Shown here piece after piece: positions 1-5,715 of a stretch of 5,804 nucleotides of DNA. Under the pieces are notes generated by a model that did not search any database, had not been told where the DNA came from, and was given only the letters and a program-made list of their open reading frames with translations. The stretch's first letter is position 1. Every line of letters begins with the position of its first letter. This DNA is from CAMYLR01 sp041577935 (GTDB lineage: Bacteria; Gemmatimonadota; Gemmatimonadetes; JACCXV01; JAHWKZ01). The position numbers and the translations under genes were made by a program. Where the stretch lies: NCBI GenBank assembly GCA_041577935.1, contig JBFGIA010000119.1, forward strand, positions 1-5,804. The letters are read 5' to 3'.

Positions 1-337
1 CACTGGCAAACAATACCGCCCGCCACGGATGCCCAGCGTACACCTGGCCCCAACCCGGTAGAAGGAAGGCCCGAATCGCCGCGTTGCGAGGGTTCTTCGG
101 GAGCGCGTCCACGCTCGGGACCTTGGATAGCTCTTCGGGTCCCCCAGCCTCGCGGAACCGCGGTGCAAGCAACGGAATTGTATCCGCCGGGGCGGCCCCC
201 AAGTCCATCGAGTCGATCGGAACCGGTTCGGACGGCCGAATCTCTTGTGCGGTCGCCGATCCCGCTGTCATTACTGCCAGCAGACCCGTCGTCGCGATCA
301 ACCAACGCACTCGCGAAGGGCTCACACTCGAAATCAT
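1..337 (-). CDS. Exported DUF5683-like protein, N-terminal part (cut by window edge)
   Basis: The reading frame runs from an ATG at 337 off the left edge, giving 112 residues with no stop. Residues 1-30 look like a classical Sec signal peptide: a basic n-region (R9, R11), a hydrophobic core (LIATTGLLAVM) and an AxA-type site ending ATA before Q31. A low-complexity Pro/Asp-rich stretch (about 32-80) follows. The frame then enters NPRNAAIRAFLLPGWGQVYAG (82-102), which resembles the start of DUF5683, where a PG-x-GQ-x-Y motif precedes membrane segments. The GGGGAAGA just upstream of the ATG is a plausible ribosome binding site, though close. The family has no defined biochemical role that I know of; members are usually exported or inner-membrane proteins. 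The gene lies downstream of the selenocysteine tRNA on the same strand and could be read from its own promoter or from the tRNA's. Family assignment rests on one motif plus the signal peptide. Confidence 0.72.
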   Translation of the reverse strand, partial: MISSVSPSRVRWLIATTGLLAVMTAGSATAQEIRPSEPVPIDSMDLGAAPADTIPLLAPRFREAGGPEELSKVPSVDALPKNPRNAAIRAFLLPGWGQVYAGHPWRAVLFAS

Positions 338-454
338 TCTTCCCCGCTCAGCGGTGTGATGGAGCGTCTGCAAGATCGGCAACCACCGTTCATGGTACAA
401 CCCGAGACCAATACCATCTGTTCCAAGACCCGCGAGCAACCCAACTGCTGACGA

Positions 455-553
455 TGGCGGGAACGTGTGGGAATCGAACCCACCTCGGACGCGGCACGCG
501 CGCCCGATGACGGTTTTGAAGACCGCAGGGGCCACCAGACCCCATCCGCTCCC
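455..553 (-). tRNA. selC: Selenocysteine tRNA (anticodon UCA)
   Basis: This 99-nt RNA, with CCA encoded at 457-455, folds by hand into a tRNA-Sec. The acceptor GGGAGCG (553-547) pairs with CGTTCCC (465-459), discriminator G at 458. The 6-bp D stem GGGGTC/GGCCCC (543-538/533-528) has only a 4-nt loop, a tRNA-Sec hallmark. The anticodon stem GCGGT/ACCGT (526-522/514-510) carries loop CTTCAAA with anticodon TCA at 519-517. The long variable arm is an 8-bp stem (507-500/492-485), and the T arm is GTGGG/CCCAC with loop TTCGATT. Eight nucleotides separate the T stem from the discriminator, as expected for the bacterial 8+5 acceptor/T architecture, although the eighth pair would be G546 opposite A466, a mismatch. 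The RNA is charged with serine, converted by SelA and delivered by SelB to in-frame UGA codons. No sel genes or UGA-containing selenoprotein frame are visible in this window. Confidence 0.95.
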
Positions 554-559
554 CAGTAC

Positions 560-578
560 GACCGATGCGAGGTCGGTC
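560..578. repeat. Small inverted repeat in the selC leader
   Basis: GACCGA (560-565) and TCGGTC (573-578) are perfect inverted repeats around a 7-nt loop, lying 7 bp upstream of the 5' end of the selenocysteine tRNA. In a tRNA precursor this would form a hairpin in the 5' leader next to the RNase P cleavage site. The role is unknown; a 6-bp repeat can also arise by chance in GC-rich DNA. Confidence 0.4.
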
Positions 579-598
579 CAGCGCAGCGCTCGATCACT

Positions 599-626
599 AA
601 GGTAGAAGCCGGTCGATCATCAGCAA
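599..626 (-). promoter_or_regulatory. Possible weak sigma70-type promoter for selC
   Basis: On the minus strand TTGCTG (626-621) and TACCTT (604-599) are separated by 16 bp. They match the -35 and -10 consensus at 3 and 4 of 6 positions. Transcription would start near 592, giving a leader of roughly 40 nt before the mature tRNA. The match is weak and was chosen partly because of its position. Confidence 0.22.
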
Positions 627-630
627 CCGG

Positions 631-659
631 TTGTCCAAATCGTACCACGGGGCTAGTTT
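631..659 (+). promoter_or_regulatory. Possible weak promoter for the 68-residue gene
   Basis: TTGTCC (631-636) and TAGTTT (654-659) are 17 bp apart, matching the -35 at 4 and the -10 at 3 of 6 positions. Transcription would start near 666 and leave about 48 nt before the ATG at 714. The spacer 554-713 separates the divergent selC and the small gene, so promoters for both must lie here unless they are read from farther away. It also contains GGGGC/GCCCC (649-653/663-667), a 5-bp hairpin overlapping this -10. Low confidence. Confidence 0.2.
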
Positions 660-713
660 CGCCCCACATCGTTTGTGCTTTGAACAGAATTGAAACGGGG
701 GGATGCAGACACG

Positions 714-920
714 ATGGAACCAAAAACGCTGCGCGATATGGAAACAGGAGATACGCTCATGCTGGCGAGCGAGATCCAAGAACGGACTATCGTCAGCCAG
801 GTGTACGAAAAGGTCGACGACACCTCTGTCAGGCACGTCGAGAACGAAAGCGTGCGACAGCTTCCCGCCGACGAGCTCGTCTATCCCTTCGAGCCCGGCT
901 ACGCCGCCAAACTGGTTTAG
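714..920 (+). CDS. Small acidic protein of unknown function (68 aa)
   Basis: I do not recognise this protein. From the ATG at 714 it gives 68 residues beginning MEPKTLRDMETGDTLML and ending GYAAKLV, then TAG. It is acidic (14 Asp/Glu against 7 Lys/Arg), has no cysteine, signal peptide or membrane segment, and reads as a small cytosolic protein. The early LRDMETGDTLML and the later VSQVYEKVDDTSVRHVE could be beta strands, but that is a guess. Codons favour G or C in third position, as in the neighbouring genes, which supports a real gene. A run GGGGGGA (696-702) about 11 bp before the ATG is a loosely spaced ribosome binding site. An in-frame TTG at 690 would add eight residues but has no binding site upstream. 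The gene stands alone, divergent from selC and convergent with the hydrolase gene, with a strong hairpin eight bases after its stop. Confidence 0.6.
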   Translation: MEPKTLRDMETGDTLMLASEIQERTIVSQVYEKVDDTSVRHVENESVRQLPADELVYPFEPGYAAKLV

Positions 921-927
921 TTCCCGC

Positions 928-952
928 GGACGCCGGTCACGAGCCGGCGTCC
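928..952. terminator. Hairpin between convergent genes, probable terminator
   Basis: GGACGCCGG (928-936) and CCGGCGTCC (944-952) form a perfect 9-bp GC-rich stem with a 7-nt loop. It sits in the 42-bp gap between the stop of the small plus-strand gene and the stop of the minus-strand hydrolase. The position fits a shared bidirectional terminator. Neither strand has a clear T tract after the stem, so it may work as a pause, Rho-linked or RNA 3'-end stabilising element rather than as a canonical intrinsic terminator. Confidence 0.65.
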
Positions 953-962
953 CAAGCTCCAC

Positions 963-1976
963 TTACAGATACTGGTCCAAGTAGCGTAGAACACGGCGCA
1001 CGGTAATTGCGTTGAACGGGAATACGCCGCTCGTGTAGTGCCCCCACGGCACTACGACCACTCGGTGTGGCAATCCGTATTGTCGGAAAGCGCGGTGGAA
1101 GCGCTGCGATAGATCGTACGGAAACGTGAGATCGTAGCGACCGGTGAGCAGCAGCGTGTGGGTCCGCCTAGAGACCTGACCCACGAAATGGATGGGGCTG
1201 ATCGGCGCCCAGAAACGACGTACTGCGGCTTGCGAGCAACGGGCCTGCAGTTCGGCCCTGACATGTCGAGTCGAGATTCCGCGCCATACGACATCCCCGA
1301 AGTAGCTCGAGACATGGTGCAAGACGCCGACCTTGAACGCTGGCTCCTGCGCCAGCGCCAAGAAGCCGATGCACGACCCCAAGCTGGTGCCGACGATGCC
1401 GATCTGATCGTGTCCCCGCTGTTCGAGCCATGCCCGTGCGCGACGAACGTCACTCACGGCTTGCTGGCTTACGCGCAACGTGCGACCGATGTTGGCGCTG
1501 ACCGCCATATCGGCTCGAATGCTATCGTGCGGACTTCGCTCCTCGTGGTACGGCAGCGTCAGCCGAGCCGCCGTGATCCCACGTTCGGCCAACATCCGGC
1601 ACAATCCGACGTGGCTATCGGCGTCGGCATTCCATTGCGGCAAGACGAGCATTGCGCGTCGCGTCGGCTGACGGCTCGTGAACAATCGCAGCGACGCCCA
1701 GTTGGCGCTCGCGTGGGGCATACGCACCGCGCTCGGAAATCGAACTCGATCATCGCCGTATTCCTCGACGACCGGGGGTGCTCCCGGGTCGACGTAGAAG
1801 CGAGCGGGTGTTTCGACGACGTCACGCGCCCACTGGAGAAGAGCCCTGGCCGGATCGCGTACTGGTGGGAGCGGCGGATCGAGGTGCTCCAACCCCCAAT
1901 CGAAGTCGTACGGTCGGCGCTCCGCATCGCGCGCCGCCAGGCGTCGTTCGAGCTGGTGCATGAGCGAACCGATCAC
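963..1976 (-). CDS. Alpha/beta hydrolase
   Basis: This 337-residue protein has the order of motifs of a serine alpha/beta hydrolase. A loop LPQWNADADSH (112-122) after a central strand could supply the oxyanion hole, and a strand-turn ITAARLTLPYHEERSP (134-149) follows. The nucleophile elbow GTSLG (196-200) has Ser198, the acid is probably Asp282 in LLLTGRYDLTFP, and the histidine His313 is in VVPWGHYTSG. The first 100 residues are a polar N-terminal extension outside the fold. No signal peptide or membrane segment is seen, so it is probably cytosolic. The layout recalls the ABHD18-like/dienelactone-hydrolase-like branches, but the substrate cannot be read from sequence. The frame opens at GTG 1976; an ATG six codons in (1961) is an alternative, and neither has a clear ribosome binding site. 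The start is 15 bp after the ispH stop, so the two are probably cotranscribed and possibly translationally coupled. Confidence 0.87.
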   Translation of the reverse strand: MIGSLMHQLERRLAARDAERRPYDFDWGLEHLDPPLPPVRDPARALLQWARDVVETPARFYVDPGAPPVVEEYGDDRVRFPSAVRMPHASANWASLRLFTSRQPTRRAMLVLPQWNADADSHVGLCRMLAERGITAARLTLPYHEERSPHDSIRADMAVSANIGRTLRVSQQAVSDVRRARAWLEQRGHDQIGIVGTSLGSCIGFLALAQEPAFKVGVLHHVSSYFGDVVWRGISTRHVRAELQARCSQAAVRRFWAPISPIHFVGQVSRRTHTLLLTGRYDLTFPYDLSQRFHRAFRQYGLPHRVVVVPWGHYTSGVFPFNAITVRRVLRYLDQYL

Positions 1977-1991
1977 GGCTTTGACATCGAT

Positions 1992-3206
1992 CTAGCCTAC
2001 GGGCATTGTCTGGCCACGGCAGGCCACAAGACGTTCGATCGTTTCGCCAACCTTGTTATTCGGAGTCGACGCGCCAGCAGTCATCCCGATGTCGATCGGA
2101 CCCGGCGGGAGCCAATCTTCGGTCCGTTCCTCTTCGTCCTGGCCAACCGGTTTGTGCCGGATCGAGTTCGGTCCTTCGATGCACGATGAGTCATCGATGT
2201 GATAGGTCGGTACAACGGCTTGGCAGATCGCGGTTAAGTTATTGGTGTTGCTTGAGTTATAACCCCCCAAGACAATCATCAGCTGGGGTGGGTTGAGGAG
2301 CAGCTCCTCGACCGCGTCCTGGCGTTCTTGGGTCGCCGAACAGATGGTGTCGAGCGCCCGATAATGATCATCGAGATCGGTTTCGCCGTAACGGTCGATC
2401 ATCGCCAACCGGAACATCTCGGCGACGGCCTCGGTCTCGCGCATCAGCATCGTCGTCTGGTTTGCGATTCCGACGCGCTCGAGGTCAACCTCAAAGTCGA
2501 ACCCGGGGCTGGTGGCGTTCACGAATCGCTCCCGGAGCGCGGTCGCATCGCCCCCATGACGAACGAAGTCGGTCACCAATCCAGTTTCTTCGAGATCGCG
2601 AACCACCAAGTACGCCCCGTCAGCGTACTCCAACGCCCGCGAGGCGGTTGCCTGCGTCTCTTCGTGGTAGTACTTGCCGTGAATAATCGCCGTGTACCCG
2701 TCCTGCGCGAACCGCTCCACGGTTTTCCAGACGAGCAGCACCGACCCGCAGGTGGTGTCTACGAGAACGCACCCGATGTCTCGGAGCCTGCGCATGACGT
2801 CGGTAGGCGCGCCAAAAGCCGGCAGCAAGACGACGTCTTCTTCGGTCAGATCTTCATACGACACATCTTCGGCATAGCTGCCCGTGAGGAACCCGATTCC
2901 GTTCGCCAACATCTCTTTGTTGACGTGCGGGTTGTGAATCAGCTCGCCGGTCAGGAACAGACGCCGGTCCGGGAATCGCTGGCGCGTCTCGTACGCGTAC
3001 TGAACCGCCCGGTCCACCCCGTAACAGTTGCCAAACTCCTGCGCCAAGCGAATCGTCATGTCCTCGACATCCAGGCGATGGCCTGCTGCGACGATTCGTT
3101 CGACCAGGTCGGAGTGGTAGGCGTAGGCAAGATCGCCCGCCACTTCCTGCTTGAGGCCAAACCCCTTGCGATAATAGAGCTGCTCTTCACCAATCAGTTC
3201 GGTCAT
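1992..3206 (-). CDS. ispH: 4-hydroxy-3-methylbut-2-enyl diphosphate reductase (IspH/LytB), long type
   Basis: IspH is the last enzyme of the MEP isoprenoid pathway. It reduces HMBPP to IPP and DMAPP using a [4Fe-4S] cluster, in the cytosol. All three cluster cysteines are in family context: Cys61 in GNCYGVDRAV, Cys153 in DTTCGSV and Cys289 in TICSATQERQ. Other expected residues are His91 (ELIHNPHVN), His181 and catalytic Glu183 (HGKYYHEET), the GGYNSSNTN substrate loop (314-322) and TAGAS (376-380). At 404 residues, with HGKYYHEET and GGYNSSNT wording, it belongs to the longer cyanobacterial/plant-like type rather than the roughly 316-residue E. coli type. An in-frame TAG four codons upstream fixes the ATG at 3206 as the first possible Met start. 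No Shine-Dalgarno sequence is visible, so translation may be leaderless or S1-dependent. It heads the probable operon with the downstream hydrolase. Confidence 0.97.
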   Translation of the reverse strand: MTELIGEEQLYYRKGFGLKQEVAGDLAYAYHSDLVERIVAAGHRLDVEDMTIRLAQEFGNCYGVDRAVQYAYETRQRFPDRRLFLTGELIHNPHVNKEMLANGIGFLTGSYAEDVSYEDLTEEDVVLLPAFGAPTDVMRRLRDIGCVLVDTTCGSVLLVWKTVERFAQDGYTAIIHGKYYHEETQATASRALEYADGAYLVVRDLEETGLVTDFVRHGGDATALRERFVNATSPGFDFEVDLERVGIANQTTMLMRETEAVAEMFRLAMIDRYGETDLDDHYRALDTICSATQERQDAVEELLLNPPQLMIVLGGYNSSNTNNLTAICQAVVPTYHIDDSSCIEGPNSIRHKPVGQDEEERTEDWLPPGPIDIGMTAGASTPNNKVGETIERLVACRGQTMPVG

Positions 3207-3256
3207 GATTGGCGAAAGCTAGGATCGCGGGGACGGTCGCGCACCACCGCCAGCCG

Positions 3257-3282
3257 GGCCGACCCCCTCCCTGGCCGACCCC
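3257..3282. repeat. Direct repeat of a decamer with 16-bp period
   Basis: GGCCGACCCC occurs at 3257-3266 and again at 3273-3282, separated by CTCCCT. The copies are exact and lie about 51-76 bp upstream of the ispH start codon. That position suits a regulator-binding pair near the ispH promoter, but a chance duplication in GC-rich sequence is possible and I cannot name a binding protein. Confidence 0.4.
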
Positions 3283-3320
3283 AACATTCACTACAGGCGT
3301 GCGATTCGCCCCCGCAAAGG

Positions 3321-3411
3321 ACAGCGCCCAGCCGCTCCGCTCCCCCGGTGAGTCCGAGCGCCTGACGAGGCCCTTCGCAGGTGTCGAGCCAAGACCTCCC
3401 CGGGGCGCTGT
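3321..3411. repeat. 91-bp element closed by a perfect 9-bp inverted repeat, candidate structured RNA
   Basis: ACAGCGCCC (3321-3329) and GGGCGCTGT (3403-3411) are exact inverted complements 73 bp apart. Inside them two further pairings can be drawn: GACCTC with GAGGCC (3393-3398 with 3367-3372, containing a G-T pair on the minus strand) and CGCTC with GAGCG (3338-3342 with 3356-3360). Together they suggest a three-way junction. AT-rich promoter-like sequence lies just outside at 3433-3440. Read on the minus strand it would be a leader or small RNA upstream of ispH. The orientation and any function are unknown. Confidence 0.35.
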
Positions 3412-3421
3412 GCTAGGCTCT

Positions 3422-3440
3422 CAAAGCTTTGCTATATAAT
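3422..3440 (+). promoter_or_regulatory. TATAAT box beside a 10-bp palindrome
   Basis: TATAAT at 3435-3440 is a perfect -10 on the plus strand, preceded by TGC and TATA, so an extended -10 (TGC TATATA from 3430) is also possible. The best -35 at correct spacing is poor. The perfect palindrome CAAAGCTTTG (3422-3431) abuts it and could bind a dimeric regulator. The box is nearly symmetrical, so it may equally serve the minus strand and drive the structured element and ispH with a leader of about 220 nt. On the plus strand it would yield a transcript antisense to the end of the Rad50-like gene. Confidence 0.33.
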
Positions 3441-3504
3441 GGCTTACGGGCTTCGATACAGGAGCCGGGGACGACGTTCGGAGCGCAGTCCGCGACGAGA
3501 ATCG

Positions 3505-5715
3505 TCAATCGGCCGACGGCTCACCGTCAGCCGGCACCACCGGTTCCGGTAGCCGTGCGCACGGAAACGACCAGTTGGAAAGTCGCGCATCACGGGTCAA
3601 GAGGATGATCTGATGGGTGGCACCGACCCGCTCGAGCATCCGTTCGACCCGAGCCAAGCGGCGATCGTCAAAATGCAAAAACGGATCATCAAGAATCAGC
3701 GGCAACGCCCGATTGGCGGCCATTGTCTCGACCACCGCCACGCGCATGGCGAAATACAGTTGGTCCCGTGCTCCGCGACTCAGGCTGCCAGCCGGCACCG
3801 CGACCTTCTCGATCCCCGCGACGGTTACCTCGAACGACCGCGGGTCGATCGTCACGCCGCTGTAACGGCCATCCGTCAGTTGGCCGAACAACTCTCCGAT
3901 CCGGTCCTCGAGTCGACCCGTCATTATCGTCACGAACTCGTCTCGACACGTGGCCAGAGTAGTGTAGGCGAGGCGATGCGCGTCGCGCTCGATCGCGACT
4001 CGCTGGGCGGTTTCATCGAGCTCCTGGACGCGTGCTTCTAACTCTCGTGGATCATCCAGCGCAGGCGGAAGATCGGCCAGCTTTCGCCGCAGCTCGAGCT
4101 CGCGCTCGACGAGCTCACTTCGCTCGTCCTTGAGTCGTCGGCGCTCAGCGGCGAACCGCGGCTCGAGCTGCTCGTCTCCGTCGAGAAACGGGTGCTCCTG
4201 CAGGATCTTTCGTCGCTCGAGGCGCAGGACATCGAGCGTCTTCTCTCCGATCTCACGGCGCTCCTGGTCGAACGCCTGATGGTCTCCGAGCGCAGCCCGC
4301 GCTTGTTGCATGCCGTCGAGCTCGGACTTCAACTGTTGAGCGCGATCATACCGCTCGCGCTCGACATCGATGTCAACAGCATCCGGGTCGAGCGAGGTAG
4401 CCTCGGCTATCGCGCGGCGCCGGGCCTCGAGCCGACCGGCTCGCGTCTTGATCGTCCGCTCGCTTTCCTCGAGCTCGTGGATCTTCGCTCTTCGATATCG
4501 CACACTCCAGCCGTAGGCGCTCAGCACGAGCAACCCGGCCACAGTCACCGCACCGAACAAGCCGATCGACCCTCCAGCGAGGATGCCGACCACTCCACCG
4601 ACCAGGACCGCTCCACCGGCGCCCCCCAAGAACTTCAGTTGACGAGCTTGTGGCGACGTCTCGCGCTGCGCCGCCCGCAACTCCTCGAGCGCGCGATCGC
4701 GTTCCTTGGCCAACCTCCGGAGATCACCCAACTGAGTGGTAAAGTCAGCCTCCTGGCGCAGGTAACCGACCAACGGCTGCAGCTCTTTGGTCTTCTCTCG
4801 GACAGCTGCTTCCCAATCGGTGATTCGACCGATGGCTGTTTCCAGCTCTTCACGACGCCGTTGTGCGTGTTCTTCCTCCTGCCGGATCTCACGCAGCCGG
4901 CGGATCGCCGTCTCGATTACCGCTCGCGATTCGCGCTCGGCGTCGATCTCTAGCAGCCGTGATCGGTTAGTCGCCAGCTCCGTCTCGAGTTGGTCTCGCG
5001 CCCCCCGCGCGCGCTTCGCTCCGGCTTGACGGCGCATCGTGTCCCGTCGATCGGCTGCTAGCGCCTCCAGCTCCCGCGGTTTCTGTTTGGCGATCCTCGC
5101 GGGGTCGGTGATGTCGGCTTGAGTGAGGCGATAGTAACCGGCTTCGAGCGCTTCCATCGCGGCCCGGAAGTCAGCCCGCTCGCTACCCGACAGGAGTCTC
5201 AGCAACTCGGTCTCGATCGGTCGCACGGTGAGCCCGCCCGGACCGACGTACGCCGTCTGCAAAAACACCTCCGGATTCGCAAAACCGAGTAGCCGTCGCA
5301 ACTCCGTGTCGTACCGTTCCCGATCCGCGGATCGCCCGCGCGGGTTGGGCTGTCCCTCCCAGCGGCCTTCGATCGAGATCTGACCCGTCGCCTCGTCCAG
5401 CTGATGCCATTCTACCACTACTGACTGGGTCTCGAAGTTGCGCGCGATGACGCATCGCGTGCGGCCACCGAGCACCCACTCCTGTTGGACCCGAAACGGC
5501 CCACCACCCCAGGGGTTCCGCGTCGCTTCACCCTCTTTGTCCCGAAAACCGAACAGACCCCGGACGATGGCTGACGCCAACGTCGACTTGCCGGCTTCGT
5601 TGGGCGCCAAGACGATGCTGCCCGGGTGCGAGGCAGGCTGGAACGAGAAGTCTCGCAACCGGCCAAATCCCTCAACTCGCAATCGGACCAGCCTGAGGTC
5701 GAGTCGCTCGATCAC
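3505..5715 (-). CDS. Rad50/SbcC/YhaN-like coiled-coil ATPase with central membrane hairpin
   Basis: This is a 736-residue SMC-like ATPase, probably the motor of a nuclease complex acting on DNA ends. The N-terminal half-domain opens with RLRVEGFGRLRDFSF and carries Walker A APNEAGKST (37-45). The C-terminal half carries the ABC signature SLSRGARDQLYFAMR (644-658), Walker B LPLILDDPF (671-679) with the Asp676-Asp677 pair, and a D-loop region after it. Between them are two charged coiled-coil stretches (about 205-355 and 405-600). The turn has no CxxC zinc hook. It holds a glycine-rich hydrophobic block (about 362-403) that can form two membrane helices around LAGGSIG. This pattern is that of YhaN-type ATPases, although the protein is shorter than B. 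subtilis YhaN (about 960 residues by memory). The start is a GTG at 5715 overlapping the previous stop as GTGA, which indicates translational coupling with the upstream gene, the likely nuclease partner. Confidence 0.85.
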   Translation of the reverse strand: MIERLDLRLVRLRVEGFGRLRDFSFQPASHPGSIVLAPNEAGKSTLASAIVRGLFGFRDKEGEATRNPWGGGPFRVQQEWVLGGRTRCVIARNFETQSVVVEWHQLDEATGQISIEGRWEGQPNPRGRSADRERYDTELRRLLGFANPEVFLQTAYVGPGGLTVRPIETELLRLLSGSERADFRAAMEALEAGYYRLTQADITDPARIAKQKPRELEALAADRRDTMRRQAGAKRARGARDQLETELATNRSRLLEIDAERESRAVIETAIRRLREIRQEEEHAQRRREELETAIGRITDWEAAVREKTKELQPLVGYLRQEADFTTQLGDLRRLAKERDRALEELRAAQRETSPQARQLKFLGGAGGAVLVGGVVGILAGGSIGLFGAVTVAGLLVLSAYGWSVRYRRAKIHELEESERTIKTRAGRLEARRRAIAEATSLDPDAVDIDVERERYDRAQQLKSELDGMQQARAALGDHQAFDQERREIGEKTLDVLRLERRKILQEHPFLDGDEQLEPRFAAERRRLKDERSELVERELELRRKLADLPPALDDPRELEARVQELDETAQRVAIERDAHRLAYTTLATCRDEFVTIMTGRLEDRIGELFGQLTDGRYSGVTIDPRSFEVTVAGIEKVAVPAGSLSRGARDQLYFAMRVAVVETMAANRALPLILDDPFLHFDDRRLARVERMLERVGATHQIILLTRDARLSNWSFPCARLPEPVVPADGEPSAD

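Larger units (their letters stand above)
3207..3504. other. Structured 298-bp intergenic spacer upstream of ispH
   Basis: The spacer lies between the stop of the Rad50-like gene and the ispH start, both on the minus strand, so the ispH promoter must lie here unless ispH is read through. I see no convincing protein gene in it. It contains a duplicated decamer, a 9-bp inverted repeat enclosing an 91-bp element, a palindrome next to a TATAAT box, and two small hairpins (3449-3466 and 3494-3506). The second hairpin overlaps the upstream gene's stop codon. No intrinsic terminator with a T tract is visible after that gene. No riboswitch class, SRP RNA core or other named RNA was recognised. Confidence 0.6.

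Noticed and set aside
467..1006. Plus-strand open frame of 179 codons
   Set aside because: It runs through the tRNA-Sec and overlaps the small gene in another frame, so it is not credible.
1158..2189. Plus-strand open frame of 343 codons opposite the hydrolase and the end of ispH
   Set aside because: It spans two real minus-strand genes in antisense; its composition is rich in Arg/Asp/Ser and it has no domain signals.
2328..3365. Long plus-strand open frame of 345 codons opposite ispH
   Set aside because: It is the antisense shadow of a clearly functional ispH in GC-rich DNA, with no recognisable protein motif and no start signals.
3339..3380. Hammerhead-like CTGACGAG on the plus strand
   Set aside because: The required GAAA core segment and flanking stems are missing.
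3321..3430. SRP (4.5S) RNA, 6S RNA or RNase P RNA in the spacer
   Set aside because: The closing stem and length recall small SRP RNA, but the universal GGAAG-type apical core is absent, and conserved 6S and RNase P segments are not seen.
3209..3439. Plus-strand 76-codon open frame in the spacer
   Set aside because: It ends at the TATAAT region, contains the inverted repeats and duplicated decamer, and has a Pro/Arg-rich composition typical of non-coding GC-rich DNA.
3494..3507. UGA stop of the Rad50-like gene followed by a small hairpin and an open frame of about 27 codons: possible selenocysteine recoding, given selC in the window
   Set aside because: The hairpin is only 5 bp with a 3-nt loop and overlaps the stop. 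It does not resemble a bacterial SECIS, and the following codons resemble spacer sequence rather than a protein domain.
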